Part shown: positions 47,156 through 57,850 of the stretch, piece by piece
How positions within the stretch are numbered: the first letter of the stretch is position 1
Layout of the letters: every line of letters begins with the position of its first letter
Assembly: GCA_014925825.1 (NCBI GenBank)
Contig: JACGCK010000002.1
Coordinates: 1,354,778 to 1,418,777 of the forward strand
Length of the DNA: 64,000 bases
From: Pholiota molesta
Taxonomy: Eukaryota; Basidiomycota; Agaricomycetes; Agaricales; Strophariaceae
Reading direction: 5' to 3'
The notes under the pieces: model-generated
What the model was told of the DNA's origin: nothing
What the model saw: the letters and a program-made list of their open reading frames with translations, nothing else
Database searches by the model: none
Made by a program: the position numbers and the translations under genes

Positions 47156-47824
47156 CGGCGTCGCCCTGCCAAAGACAAAGACGCAGCGCACGTTCGAGGG
47201 TGGCAAGTACCACTCCAGTCGGTCTCGACCCGGGCCTCCCTCTGCAAAGACCATTCCTCGACTCAACCAACGCTTCTTGTTCCATTCAAAACTATGACGG
47301 TATTTTTCATCAACAAATCGAGCATTCTATATTCAGGTTCCGGATACCTAGACTTGACCAAACACGTGGTCCTGATGCGAGGAACTGCACAATATTTTAC
47401 TCCCAGCTCTGAAAGTGATAATTTCAATAGGTTACTTTTGCCGCCTTGGTTATATGAACCTTTGTTGCGATTTAATTTACGTTGTATCTGGCTATTTATG
47501 ACCACGGCGTGGTTTTTCTGGCGAGCATACTGGTTTTGACTGGTTGATTGTTGGTTTGGCTCGATTTGATTGGTTGGTTTTCCAAACGTTGTTCTGCATT
47601 TTGTGGGGGAATGTCACTTGTCACATATATGGGATCCTAATTCTTGGTACTTAGCTCAGCGTACTGGTAACCGAAGCGTGGTCTCAGTGACAGTCTGTCC
47701 TTTACATAACCATCTCAATCCAAATTCGAACGGTTAAGAGTGATTGGCACTTGGTTGGCACCGAGATTAGGAGACTAAGCAAAGCTCCTAGTAGTCCTGT
47801 AGTCTTCCACCAGTTCCTCCAAAG
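47156..47824. other. Non-coding stretch before the hAT element
   Basis: No gene recognised; the ORFs around 47200-47540 overlap in several frames and show no domain. Confidence 0.4.
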
Positions 47825-47832
47825 TTCCTCGG

Positions 47833-49318
47833 TAGGGTTCTGTGTAAAAGTCGACCGCTGACATGTAAGTAAGTAATTTACCAATTGGGCCGGTAGGCTA
47901 TGTAAAAAAGGTAATTTACGGTGTAATTTACAAAATTTTCCCCGAACATGTGACATGTTCGGCGATACACGTGACAGAATTTCTAGCCACAAACCGAAGG
48001 CTCCGCCTATACCCATTCACAGAGAGTAAAATCTCCTCCTTCCTCTTCCTCAGCGTCCGGAATATCAAGCATCGCAGATACCGATGACACCGTTGTGTTC
48101 GACTTCGAGGGTTTGACGGGTGCATCGGCGAGCAGCTCCTCCAGCGCAGACGATGTCTTGAGGTTGTATTCGTCGTCTTCATCATCACGGGGCAACATCT
48201 TGCTGGTAGGAATTTCTGGCTCCTCTGCTTCATTATGATGATGAGCTGACTTCTTGCTAGAACCCGCTTCCGAATCCAACTCATCATCATCGTCCGAGTC
48301 ATCGTCGTTGGCTGTGTCTCGTGTTTCGTCGTCGATTGTGACGAATAGCGCTCAAGTTCATAGAACTTGAGGACTGGGTGTGGTCTAGAATTTTTGCGCG
48401 CCTGGAAGATAAAACGAGGTGAGAAGTTAGAAATACGTCTGAAGGAGTAGTAACACTGAATGTACCTTGGCTTCTTGTTTGTAGAATGCTCTGATTTGCA
48501 TCATCGAGATCAAGGTCTCGACCTTCTGTCGGTTTCGTTGCGCGGAGTTGAGCATGGTGACGACAGACGTGGTTTGTTTTTCAGCCATAGAATGAGGAAC
48601 CGCCGAGTAAAGCTTGATTGCAATTGCCTAACATTGCATTGCCAAATCGTAAGTATCAAGCTTTTGAATTGAACAAACATTACTCACCGCAAGGATACCA
48701 CCATTAGCTGTACCCTCAAATGCTTTCCACCAGTCTAGAGGGTCTTGGTCTTGTTCTAAAGGCGTCGTAAATTGGTATGCCTTTTTGTGAATATGCTGTG
48801 AACTGTGCTTAAAATGCTTTCATATATGCTTTAGCGCGGCCCTTCCATGGAGTGAGGAATGGGTTGAATACGTGATTAACCTCAGCAGCAAGCATCGTCA
48901 GCAGGTCCTTCCCAACGCGCTCGAAGGTCTTCGAGCATCGAGTGCCTGGTGGAACGCGATGCGGTACCTTTGCAGGAAGGGTAATATTGAACGAACGAGG
49001 GTTCGGGTTTGTAAAGATATCGCTTTGAACGTAGTCTTAAAAGAGAGTAATAATAGGGGTAGAGATGGCCATTCCCTCGCCAAATTAATAGCTCGGTGTC
49101 GTCATTTTTGGAAAGCAGGGAAGTCATTTGGTGGATTTAGAGCGTAGAATCAAAATTTTGCCCAAGCCCATCCCTCTGCAAAAGTTGCCAACCCCCGGCA
49201 CTTTTTTACATTTTATACATCGTGATTTTCTTGCCCGGTATAAAATGTGTAATTTACTGTAACTTACTTATGTAATTTACACTTGGTAAGTTACCACCCA
49301 CTTTTACACAGAACCCTA
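47833..49318. mobile_element. hAT-type DNA transposon, internally deleted
   Basis: A 1,486-bp element with 19-bp terminal inverted repeats: TAGGGTTCTGTGTAAAAGT at 47833-47851 and its complement at 49300-49318. It is flanked by a perfect 8-bp target-site duplication, TTCCTCGG, at 47825-47832 and 49319-49326, the length typical of hAT insertions. Subterminal sequence is rich in GTAAATTAC-type motifs in both ends. Inside, the minus strand keeps the C-terminal part of a hAT-like transposase. The N-terminal and central catalytic parts are missing, so the element should be non-autonomous. The intact ends suggest fairly recent movement. Confidence 0.93.
48007..48780 (-). pseudogene. hAT-like transposase C-terminal remnant
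   Basis: Reading on the minus strand: DPLDWWKAFEGTANGGILA, intron, AIAIKLYSAVPHSMAEKQ, TTSVVTMLNSAQRNRQKVET and LISMMQIRAFYKQEAK, intron, ARKNSRPHPVLKFYELERY, then an acidic tail (DDDSDDDDELDSEAGSSKK and LEELLADAPVKPSKS) ending GDFTLCEWV. The D-P-x-x-W-W and S-x-x-N-S-A-x-R-N-R motifs are those of the hAT C-terminal dimerisation region. No upstream catalytic domain remains within the element. A frame shift occurs near 48300. Confidence 0.8.
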
Positions 49319-49326
49319 TTCCTCGG

Positions 49327-49731
49327 GCCCGTGAATTCAAACTCCGACCGTAGTGAACCGTGAATCACGCGGCAACCGCCATAAAGTCGTGTTTCCACGC
49401 CTAAGCACGCCACCCTCCACAAGTTGTTGGCGGATGAGAATGACAACTTTTGACCCTCAATGATGTGAGGGCTCGCTATCGGTGGTTTTGGGGGATACCT
49501 ACACTGAAAAATTATTTTTCTAGAGTTAGACAGGTGTAAATAAAGAGCCTAACATGTAGGTAGCTTTAACCCCAATTTAATGAAAGCTACAGGGGTGGCA
49601 GAATTTTGAATAAGTAATATGCAAAAAAAAATTGAAAACAGGCGCCCTAATGAATCTCTCATGACCAGCGTCTCGGGCCGCGAGAAAAAAATCACTCGAT
49701 GCATGCTACAATTTTTGCTCATTTGGTGTAA
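49327..49731. other. Non-coding stretch with one copy of a short direct repeat
   Basis: No gene. At 49693-49732 it carries ACTCGATGCATGCTACAAT and TTTGCTCATTTGGTGTAA, repeated with few changes at about 50187-50224 at the end of the next ORF. Confidence 0.6.
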
Positions 49732-50224
49732 ATGACTGGATGGATTCACTTCACAGAGATAATTGACTCACAATATGAGGCCAAGAGAAAGGGCATTGTG
49801 GCACAAGTTAGGAATTGGAGAGCCATGAAAAGTGCTCTGGCAACATTATCCATTGTCTCTGACGAGGATAGTCATATAGTTCTAGAGAATTTTGGATGGA
49901 GGGTTACAACGTTCAAACATAAGTCCTTATGGTATGAATGGGGTTTTGAAGCAGCAAGAAAGACATGGAGAAGAGGCAGTAAGTTCTTTTTTGTTCCATT
50001 TTAACTTGTCAGTGCTTAGCCTAAATCTAGCATATACACCAGTCAACCAAGATGAATATAGACAATGGCGCGGGATCGTCTACCTCTTCAAGCCCAATGG
50101 TGCCATTGACAGAAATTATATTCCAAAAGGAACTTCTGTGGACCTTGATGAAAGGTGGGCTGCAGGAGTAACACAAGCGAAAATGGACTCGATGCGCACT
50201 ACAATTTCTGCTCATTTGGTGTAA
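49732..50224 (+). CDS. Hypothetical protein of about 142 aa, two exons
   Basis: Exon 1 (49732-49978) MTGWIHFTEIIDSQYEAKRK to YEWGFEAARKTWRRG joins exon 2 (50043-50224) NQDEYRQWRGIVYLFKPNG to MDSMRTTISAHLV through a canonical intron (GTAAGT...CCAG) that keeps the frame. I do not recognise a domain. The location between two hAT elements and the flanking direct repeat suggest a transposon-associated or captured fragment. It may lack upstream exons. Confidence 0.4.
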
Positions 50225-51479
50225 TTGGCTGCATAGCAACTGCATAGATTCATTTCTTATTCAAACTAATGTGTATCATTGTTCCTTTTGCACATTAAGT
50301 GATCCAAAAGTGATTCCACTTCGCATCTAAATACTTCATATTTTTTTATCTTGCGCTGCTGAGGCTTGATTCACAACTCTTGGCGGATTTTGGTGGGCAA
50401 TGGCGAAACTTCGACATTTACACTGCACAGCCATCTCCGCTGCACGCGTGATTCATTCATTGTTCGCTTATCTCTGTCCTGATTCATCACGTGTCACCTC
50501 CCATGCCCATGTTGGCGCGCACCCTCCTGGAACGGCAACTGGTCTCAAGCGCGCGTCTGTGCTGCTTTGTGCTTTCAAGTGAGAGGCACAGCTGTCGCCG
50601 GGGGGAAGGGCGATGACAGATAGGCTCGATAGGCTTGATATCGCCGCCGACGGATGGGCTCCATAAGCCCGCCTTTCCGCTTGCTAGCCATCTCCATCTG
50701 TTCCACACCATCTACCTCCACTGCCAGCTGTGTCTGATGTGCAATCACCCCTCTCTACTTGCCTTTGCTCGCTCTCCCCCACCTTACAGCAATTACCTCC
50801 CATTCCTGCCCGGTGGACGACGTGGGCTCTGGTATTAATTGCGACACCGATGCCTGCAGCCGCATCCTCCGCGTCCACATAAGAGTGGATGATTTTATTT
50901 TGGGTGTGGCGCTCGACGCCCTCTTCCGCCGCAGCATCCTCTGCGGCCACCCTGCTTTATAATGTTGGATGGGCGCAGATCGGCAGGACAGCCTCGCAAT
51001 GCCGACTCGGACGATGCCACGACGCCTTGGCAAACGACACCTACCGCCTTCTCTCTGACTTCCCCTCTCTTTGCCTGCCATTTGCCATGCCGCCCCATGT
51101 GCAGCATCAGTGCCGACGAGAATGATAGCAAGCAAAGTACCGGTGGCACTATCTCTGCATTCGCCTCTGCCCAGCTATCCCAATCTCACCTAGCCATCCC
51201 ACTACAAGGATTGCAGTCCCTCCCCTCCAAATGCCGCTGATCTGATACTTTCCTCCACGGGAATCTCAGTAGAAGTGGAAGCTCGCTTCGTGCTGAACAC
51301 TCATGGCTATGCGATGATGCGGCATCGTGCACGCCCACGAGAGATGGGTAGTACATGGCTGTGCCCTTGCAGCTGCACCGAGGGACAGAACACGACGACA
51401 ACAAGTCAGCGTGGATGGGAGTGAGGTAGATGGTTGGATTCCCAGCAGCATAGGTACGCATCCCCGACACTTCATTGTC
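50225..51479. other. Non-coding, C-rich region
   Basis: Many overlapping ORFs on both strands but no domain, no splice-consistent exon chain and no TE ends recognised. Confidence 0.4.
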
Positions 51480-51625
51480 ATAAAAACGGCCAAAATTTCC
51501 ACTCCAGCTTTTAAGGCTTAGAGAAAAATTGTCTCGACCCGTCAGTAATCACCACCACCGACATTTGACCGACATCCTTGGGAAGCTGTCGGAGGTGAAC
51601 CTAGTGATGATCGCGAGCGCTGCAG
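51480..51625 (+). repeat. Dispersed direct repeat, copy 1
   Basis: About 146 bases from ATAAAAACGGCCAAAATTTC to GATGATCGCGAGCGCTGCAG, matching 52369-52497 in the same orientation. This copy has a 13-base insertion-like difference (ATTTGACCGACAT region) and few substitutions. Confidence 0.85.
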
Positions 51626-52368
51626 TACTGGTGTGCATCAGACGCCTAACCACAATTTACCGCTAATTCAGGCCGCTAGGATTATCCAACCGTCTGCACG
51701 CATAGAAACTGGTGCAGTATTTCAGCCCTTGAGTGGTTTGAATCCAGGCGTTAGGGACGTAGCAAACCAGCCGATGAACGGATGGAATGCACAACGTGGG
51801 ACATAGAAGGCGAACGAAACGGGCTCGACACAAGGCGAGGCCGTATACGGTACGTTGGTGTTCTTTGCGACGGTGCGCAGGCAAGCTGATGACGTGATGG
51901 CACGGCAGGGTATGAACTCGACGCTTATCACCCATTTCCACTCTTATCGACCGTCGACGAGCAGTCGTTCTCTCTCCAGCACCTTTCACTTGCGTTGTTT
52001 GCTTTGGATGGCGGCATTGTCTGCGGGAAGGCGACTAGAGATTTCGTCAGTGGCCGCGGCGGCACTGGCAGCTTCGGACGTACCGGACACAGTCGCGCAC
52101 ACCATGGCACTGAAACGATGGCCTATCTAATCGCTACTTAACACTCTCATGGTGGAGATGCGTCTATAAGTATAAGGCTCTTTTGAGATAAGTCTCCCGA
52201 CTCGCGCATGCCCCAGTACATAGCTTAATGAACAAATTCAAGCATTTATGACGGACTTCGGCATGAATTTTTCATGTGTGTTAGATGTTTTGATCTCATA
52301 TAAGAGTGAGTTCGTTAGGATTGAATTTTTCGAATTGGAGCATAGCTCAATTTTTTCCCCAAGCCCCA
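51626..52368. other. Spacer between the two direct repeats
   Basis: No gene recognised. Could be the body of a small unidentified mobile element bounded by the repeats, but no terminal signature was found. Confidence 0.35.
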
Positions 52369-52497
52369 TAAAAACGGCCAAAATTTCCACTCCAGCAAGG
52401 CTTAAAGAAAAATTGTCTCGACCCATCAGTATCACCACCACCGACATCCTTGGGAAGCTGCCGGAGGTGAACCAAGTGATGATCGCGAGCGCTGCAG
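52369..52497 (+). repeat. Dispersed direct repeat, copy 2
   Basis: Copy of 51480-51625. It is followed at 52505-52550 by a GC-rich near-palindrome (GCTCGGCTCGAGCCCGAGC) of the sort often found at hAT ends. Confidence 0.85.
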
Positions 52498-52643
52498 GCT
52501 GCGGGGTAGGCTTTGAGCTCGGCTCGAGCCCGAGCCGCAGGCCTAAGCCCGTGCTTTTGAGTATTAACCTCTGCCTTGAAACTGTTTAGTTCTTTTCTTC
52601 TTTTTGTCTGATGTAGCAACAAACACGGGAAGACGCACAGAAT

Positions 52644-55593
52644 ATGCGCACGGCGACTCGCGAACCAACGTCCAGCAAGCGCACGATCAAAGCGTCATCG
52701 AGGCTTGTCAGTGCCGACAACGCCGGTGAGATGTTGCTAACATCTCACCAGGCTGCCCATGACCGCGCGGCTGCCACTATCACCGCGGACGCAGGGTCCG
52801 CGAAGACTTCTCAGGCTGTCACTGCGGCGTCAAAGCGCGCAAGTGCCACAACAAACCCTTCACAGAATGCTACTTCCACCCCACCCCCATCTGCTCCCAC
52901 CAATGACGCGTCACTTTCCGCACCATCCACCAGAGCAATAGTCCCTCCTGCCGATGAAGCGCCAGAACTGGACGACGATGACGACGAAGACGACGAAGCA
53001 GCGCCAATCACGAAGAATCTGAAACGTAGGGCGCCAATTGTTATTGCGTCCGAAGATGACGAGGACGGTAATCACACACACACGGTGAGTTGGATTTATT
53101 CTCATTCTAATAATTGAACTAACATTCTACTTGTGCCAGCTACTTCTTCAAAGCTACCCGTCCCACTGTGACTATAGAGGTCGAAAGCGAAGGCGAAGAA
53201 ATACCAGCGGCATGAGTTAAGAAAACTGCCGATATCGATGTGTTTTTCGATGCGCCTACGACGGTTCAGGGATATTCAACGCCAATGCGCTCATGCCGTT
53301 TGTGCTGGTAAGTTTCTCATTGATATTTGATAGATATCTCACTAATCCTACCCAATGCACCAGAAAAAAAGGGCCGCTAAAGTTAATTGTACCCGACGTT
53401 ACAACTTGCCGCCCTCATATCGAATCCCAACATGAGGTAAGTCTTTTTTCCTTCTTTCCGAATTCCTACCAATTCATATCAATTCACACAGGCAAGATAC
53501 ACACGATGGTGCGATAAAAACAAATTTGAGTCGAAGCTTTCGAAGGTCGTCAAAGAACGCGCGTCGAAACTTGAAAGCCAAGGAAGCTGAGGCCCTGAAG
53601 CAGGCGCGGCTCGACCCCCACCTCCAGGAACGTCTACCTGAGGTAAAGAAGGCTGTCTATTCGGATGCGCTGTTCCGCGACGCTGCAATTGAATGGCTTA
53701 TAGCCACTGACCAGGTAAGATCTTGATTTACAACATTATTAATATTTTCTCACTTTAGTAAAATAGCCTATTGAAGCTGTCAACCATCCGAAATTCAAGG
53801 AAATGATCGATATTGCGGCTGCCGCGACAAAGGGCGTCAATATTCCCTCCGGGAAATTTGCGCGCAAGCATATTATTGAAACTTACCATACCCGTATGCG
53901 AGACCTTCGTGCATGGCTTGCGGTATGTGCTTTTCTTTTTCATTTGGCTTTTTATCTGATTTGTCGTATGATTAGAGTGACAAGACGGGCCTCATCAGCC
54001 TTACGACTGACGCATGGCAGGCCAGCAATGCTGGCGCTTGTCTGGCCGTTACGGGGCACTGGATTGAGCAAATGCCGAACGGCGAATGGGTCGAACAGAG
54101 TGCGCTGCTAGGTTTCACTCAAATGAATTCATCGCATGATGGAGTCCGTCTTGCGCGAGCACTTTACAAGATAATAAAGCGGCTAGATTTTGGCGCTAAG
54201 GTAAGCTGTTCAATATTTGTTCAATATTCTTTTATTCATCTGTGATCTCTATGATAGCTTGGTTGGATCACCTGCGACAACGCTGAGATGAAGTGGGATT
54301 GGTGCGAACAATAACAGTCAAGGTATGCCTTTTAATATATCTTTGTTGCGCTTGAAGCTAAATTATATTAGGCTCGCTCTTCGGCCAAACGTAAGGAAAT
54401 TCTTGCGATGCCCCAACGACGTGTCGGCATTACGCAGGCATTGGTCCTTCTTTGGTCCTTCTCCTCGATATGAAATTTCGTTGGTCGTCGCCCCACGTAA
54501 TGCTCAAGCGCGCTGTCAAATTAAAACAAGTATGTCTGATTTGTGATTATTCTTTCGCTTTCGCAAGAGAAGAGTCCGATGTACGAAAAAAGCGAAAGAT
54601 CGATGCACTCGTTCTTGACGACGAGGAATGGGAGAGCGTTAACATGCTCATTAAACTGCTAGAGGTATGTTTCATTCTTATTTTGCGTTATATAATGTTT
54701 TAATCATTTGTAGGTTGCGGATAGTGCGCAGCAGGCGTTCTCATACGATAACACCCCAACCCTTCACGCCGCACTTCCGGCACTTGAAGCGCTACAAAGC
54801 ATGGTCTCGCTATGCGGATAAGCCCGAATACGCGATGTTTGCTGACGGCGGCGGGAACGGCCAAAGTCAATACCTACTATGAGAAGACCGCCACATCCCA
54901 TGCATATATCTTCGCAATGTGTATGTGTCTCTGCTTATATACTAATATAACTTATTGATATATTATTTCCAGTGCTCAATCCAAACAAGAAGATGGAGTA
55001 CTTCGAGAAGCACTGGCCTTTGGAATTGCAGCATAAAGTTCTAGCGTCTGCCGAAGAGCTCGTACGTCTACAATTTATTGATATTCCATATAACATTACT
55101 AACTCTGGCCTCTGGTCTGGTTCAAGCAGCGACATATTGAGCTCTTTGGCAATGCTGTTCATCCGAAGAAAGCACAGAAGGGGAATTCGAAGCCCGCAAA
55201 GTTGATGGCCGATCTTTCAAGCGACGAAGAAGACGACACGGCCACACCCACACCTGCTGAGCTAAAACCTTGGCTCTCTGAATTTCGTCTATACCTTAAC
55301 AGTGTAGATGAGTTATTGGGCACTACGACGCTGGTCCAGTGGTGGGGGGTACGTCATTTGTTTTCTTACACTTGTATAATCAAACCTGATATTGTCTCTA
55401 GATCGATGTTTCGCGTTTTCCTGCTTCATTAGCGCGTGATCACCTTGCTATTATGGCATCGTCCGTGTCTAGTGAACGCGCCTTTTCATCTGCGGGAATT
55501 ACTATCTCAAAACGTAGGAATCGTCTCAAAGCTGACGCTGTTGAGGCTTTACAGTTTTTGAAGTGCCATATATGTAAAGACTTAGAGACTTAG
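52644..55593 (+). pseudogene. hAT transposase gene, decayed
   Basis: Long multi-exon transposase of the hAT superfamily. N-terminal Ser/Thr/Ala-rich and acidic region (MRTATREPTSSKRTIKASS; DDDDDEDDEA), then VKKTADIDVFFDAPTT and a cysteine pair. The central part is ARYTRWCDKNKFESKLSK, LPEVKKAVYSDALFRDAAI, MIDIAAAATKGVNIPSG, GLISLTTDAWQASN (catalytic Asp region of the RNase H fold), LGWITCDNAEMK, YAM-like MLKRAVKLKQ, DDEEWESVNMLIKLLE and MEYFEKHWPLELQHKVL. The C-terminal dimerisation domain is FPASLARDHLAIMASSV, SSERAFSSAGITISKRRNRL, ALQFLKCHI. Lesions: in-frame TGA at 53213-53215, a +1 frameshift near 53565-53575, and further breaks near 54460 and 54800. Convincing terminal repeats were not found; a weak pair may be TTGAGCTCGGCTCGAG (52512) and its partial complement near 55660. 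Confidence 0.85.
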
Positions 55594-56004
55594 TCTTTGC
55601 GCCATCAATACTAGAAGATGAATTAGAAGTTGTTGAGTCTAGAGGTGTTGAAAGTTGAACAGTGAACTCGAACTCAATTGTGTGCATCGTGGAAATAAAA
55701 AGCGACCGAAAAAGGGGAAAGTTCGCTCACTTTTGGAGCAGCGTGGAAAATGGCTGTTCATCTGCCCTCGTCGCCACCACGTCCTTCCTTCATCGATTCC
55801 AACGGCATTCATCTATCGTCGTCGGTCGCTCGTCGATCGCTGACCGCGGCTGTCGTCTGGGTGACTTTAGAGTGATACGTCACATTTACGAAATTGACCG
55901 TGACCCTGTGTTAACGTGCTGTCAACGTGCTGTCGTTCCACTTCATCGATCCTCGCCCATTACCGAGCTTCAACTTCATTATTTGGGGACCTGATACACA
56001 AATT
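55594..56004. other. Intergenic region between hAT gene and oxygenase
   Basis: No gene recognised. Contains a small tandem duplication, AACGTGCTGTC twice at about 55912-55935. Confidence 0.45.
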
Positions 56005-57850
56005 ATGGGTAAACGGAAAGGCAAAGTTGCTTCGTTACGAAAACAAAAGTGTATGTGCTCTTTCATGATTGAAATTCTGTCTATTAATATGCAATTCTAG
56101 GGGAGGAGTTCCTGTCATCGCCACAGACATTGGCAATACTTGCCTCTGTTACTGGTATAGGATTTGATACGCCAAGTCCATTGTTTACCCACCTACTGGA
56201 AGCAGCATCTACACTTCTTGTGAAAGAGTTAAGGACAGTAAGCTAGTCCATCTTTCGTTGCATTTTTGTGTTCATACTCTGATGTGTATGTGTATCAAAT
56301 AGCCCGCAGATTTACTCAATGAGATTCGTACATCAAGTGCATACTGCATGCAAGCCCCTGGATTATCGAGCGCTACTTTTGTTGGCCTCCGTGCATTCGA
56401 CAGCAGGTGGAAAGAGTATATTGGCTGTAGTCCTGCACACTGGCAGAAGCGCTGGCATGTCCGTCGTATTTCCGGTGTCATCCAGACGATAGCGAATTAA
56501 TGTGTATCTGTACTGTAGGTCCATGAACTCGGCTTGGATTTACCACCTTACAGTGCTACTAGCATGATCAGCGGTGGAGTCAGCCGTAACGCACGCCCAT
56601 TCCGTATGAAATTTGTCCAGCGTACACCTGACCATGGTGTATTCAAGCGCTACCACCATCTGTATGATGAGCATGCGTCTGCCGTCAAAAGCTATTCAGT
56701 CAGTTCCTCGACAGGCTTTTATGCTGTGCCAGCAGACGAGTCCGTATTATTTTATTCTTTTGATGACAAAAGTAATTATGCGATTTGCATCTCTCGTTCA
56801 GGTCTGTATTTATTCTCCACTTTACAGATGAAATCCGTATCGAGCTTGTCGTGATTCGGGATGTTGCCGCAGCATCGTCTCTTGGTGGCGGCCTTTATAC
56901 ATGGCTCACAGAGGTAGTGCATGAAGCATGCAGCGAGCGTAGGAATGTTAGAGTATGTATAGTTTATCCTTCGCTGTCTTCAGATACTTACCCGATTCTT
57001 ACCAGCCTACACATCCTGGGCACATGGCTCAGGTTGGACTGAATACAGCTGCCCGCCATGTCTGTGTCCTAGGTCAGGCGAAATCGTATACCAAAGATCT
57101 CGACCAGGGTACACGTATTAACCACGATACAGACGTCATTGGTGCTGTTTCGATAACCTGGAGTCTCATACGTTCGGTTATGCCTGTCGAAGTACTCGGC
57201 GAAGTTGATCGCGCCCTTGAACGCGATGGTATGCCCCGTCTCGCTACCCGGGATGTATGTGAAAGTAAGCTTTACTATATCTTCTTATTAATTTTTGCTT
57301 TCCCTTATATAAAACTAACTATATCAATAGGCCATGGGTTCCACATAAAGTCGAATGGTACTGTCTATACCTTTCCTACAGCAGAGCGTGCACCACCAGA
57401 GGCATATTTAGCCGTGGGTTACCAGGCGTGAGTATACTGCCCCGATTTACTATCGTACAGAACTTATAATTAACCTGCACTTTTAGATGGACGCATACTG
57501 ATCCTGCTTATTGTAGCTGGGCTTTTGCATCATGTGTTTCTCGTGTTTCCGCCCCCGGATCTGTTGAGGGTGGGGAGAATTTTGTAGATGCCTCCCTTCG
57601 TGTCGTCATCCACCATGATGCACGTACACTGCTCGCGTTTAGACCAGGCTATATGCATGGCACTACACGTACACTGGGTGCAACGAACACGATGATAAGT
57701 ATTACTTTTTCTAAACGTGTATCTGAAGCGTGGGCTTCGGCAAGCGCTCTTGAAAAGGCACAGGTCATTGCCGGAGGCGGGCGGGGCCTGATGATGAGCA
57801 TGCCAACAGAACTAAAAAGAAAAATGCTGTGCAGCGCACTAAATAAGTAG
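56005..57850 (+). CDS. Putative TET/JBP-like 2-oxoglutarate/Fe(II) dioxygenase
   Basis: Start at 56005 (MGKRKGKVASLRKQKW, a basic N-terminus). Exon 2 gives EEFLSSPQTLAILASVTGIG and LLEAASTLLVKELRT; exon 3 gives PADLLNEIRTSSAYCM and YIGCSPAHWQKRWHVRR. After a poor junction at 56490-56520 (an in-frame stop, unless a 42-nt intron starts at GTCATC) come VHELGLDLPPYSATSMISGG and DEHASAVKSYSVSS. Then IELVVIRDVAAASSLGGGLY, VGLNTAARHVCVLGQAKSY, EVLGEVDRALERDGMPRLA. The double-stranded beta-helix signature follows: WTHTDPAYCSWAFASC (HxD iron ligands), VEGGENFVDASLRV, and TLLAFRPGYMHGTTRT (distal His and 2OG-binding Arg). Fungal TET/JBP oxygenases oxidise 5-methylcytosine and are reported in association with KDZ transposons; no KDZ transposase is visible here. 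Family call is by motif only; another 2OG-Fe(II) family is possible. Confidence 0.6.

Noticed and set aside
50400..52130. Several ORFs of 60-126 aa on both strands
   Set aside because: They overlap each other in C-rich DNA, lack domains and have no splice-consistent continuation.
52644..55593. KDZ transposase partner for the TET/JBP-like gene
   Set aside because: The transposase here has the hAT C-terminal dimerisation motif; no KDZ-type features were found.
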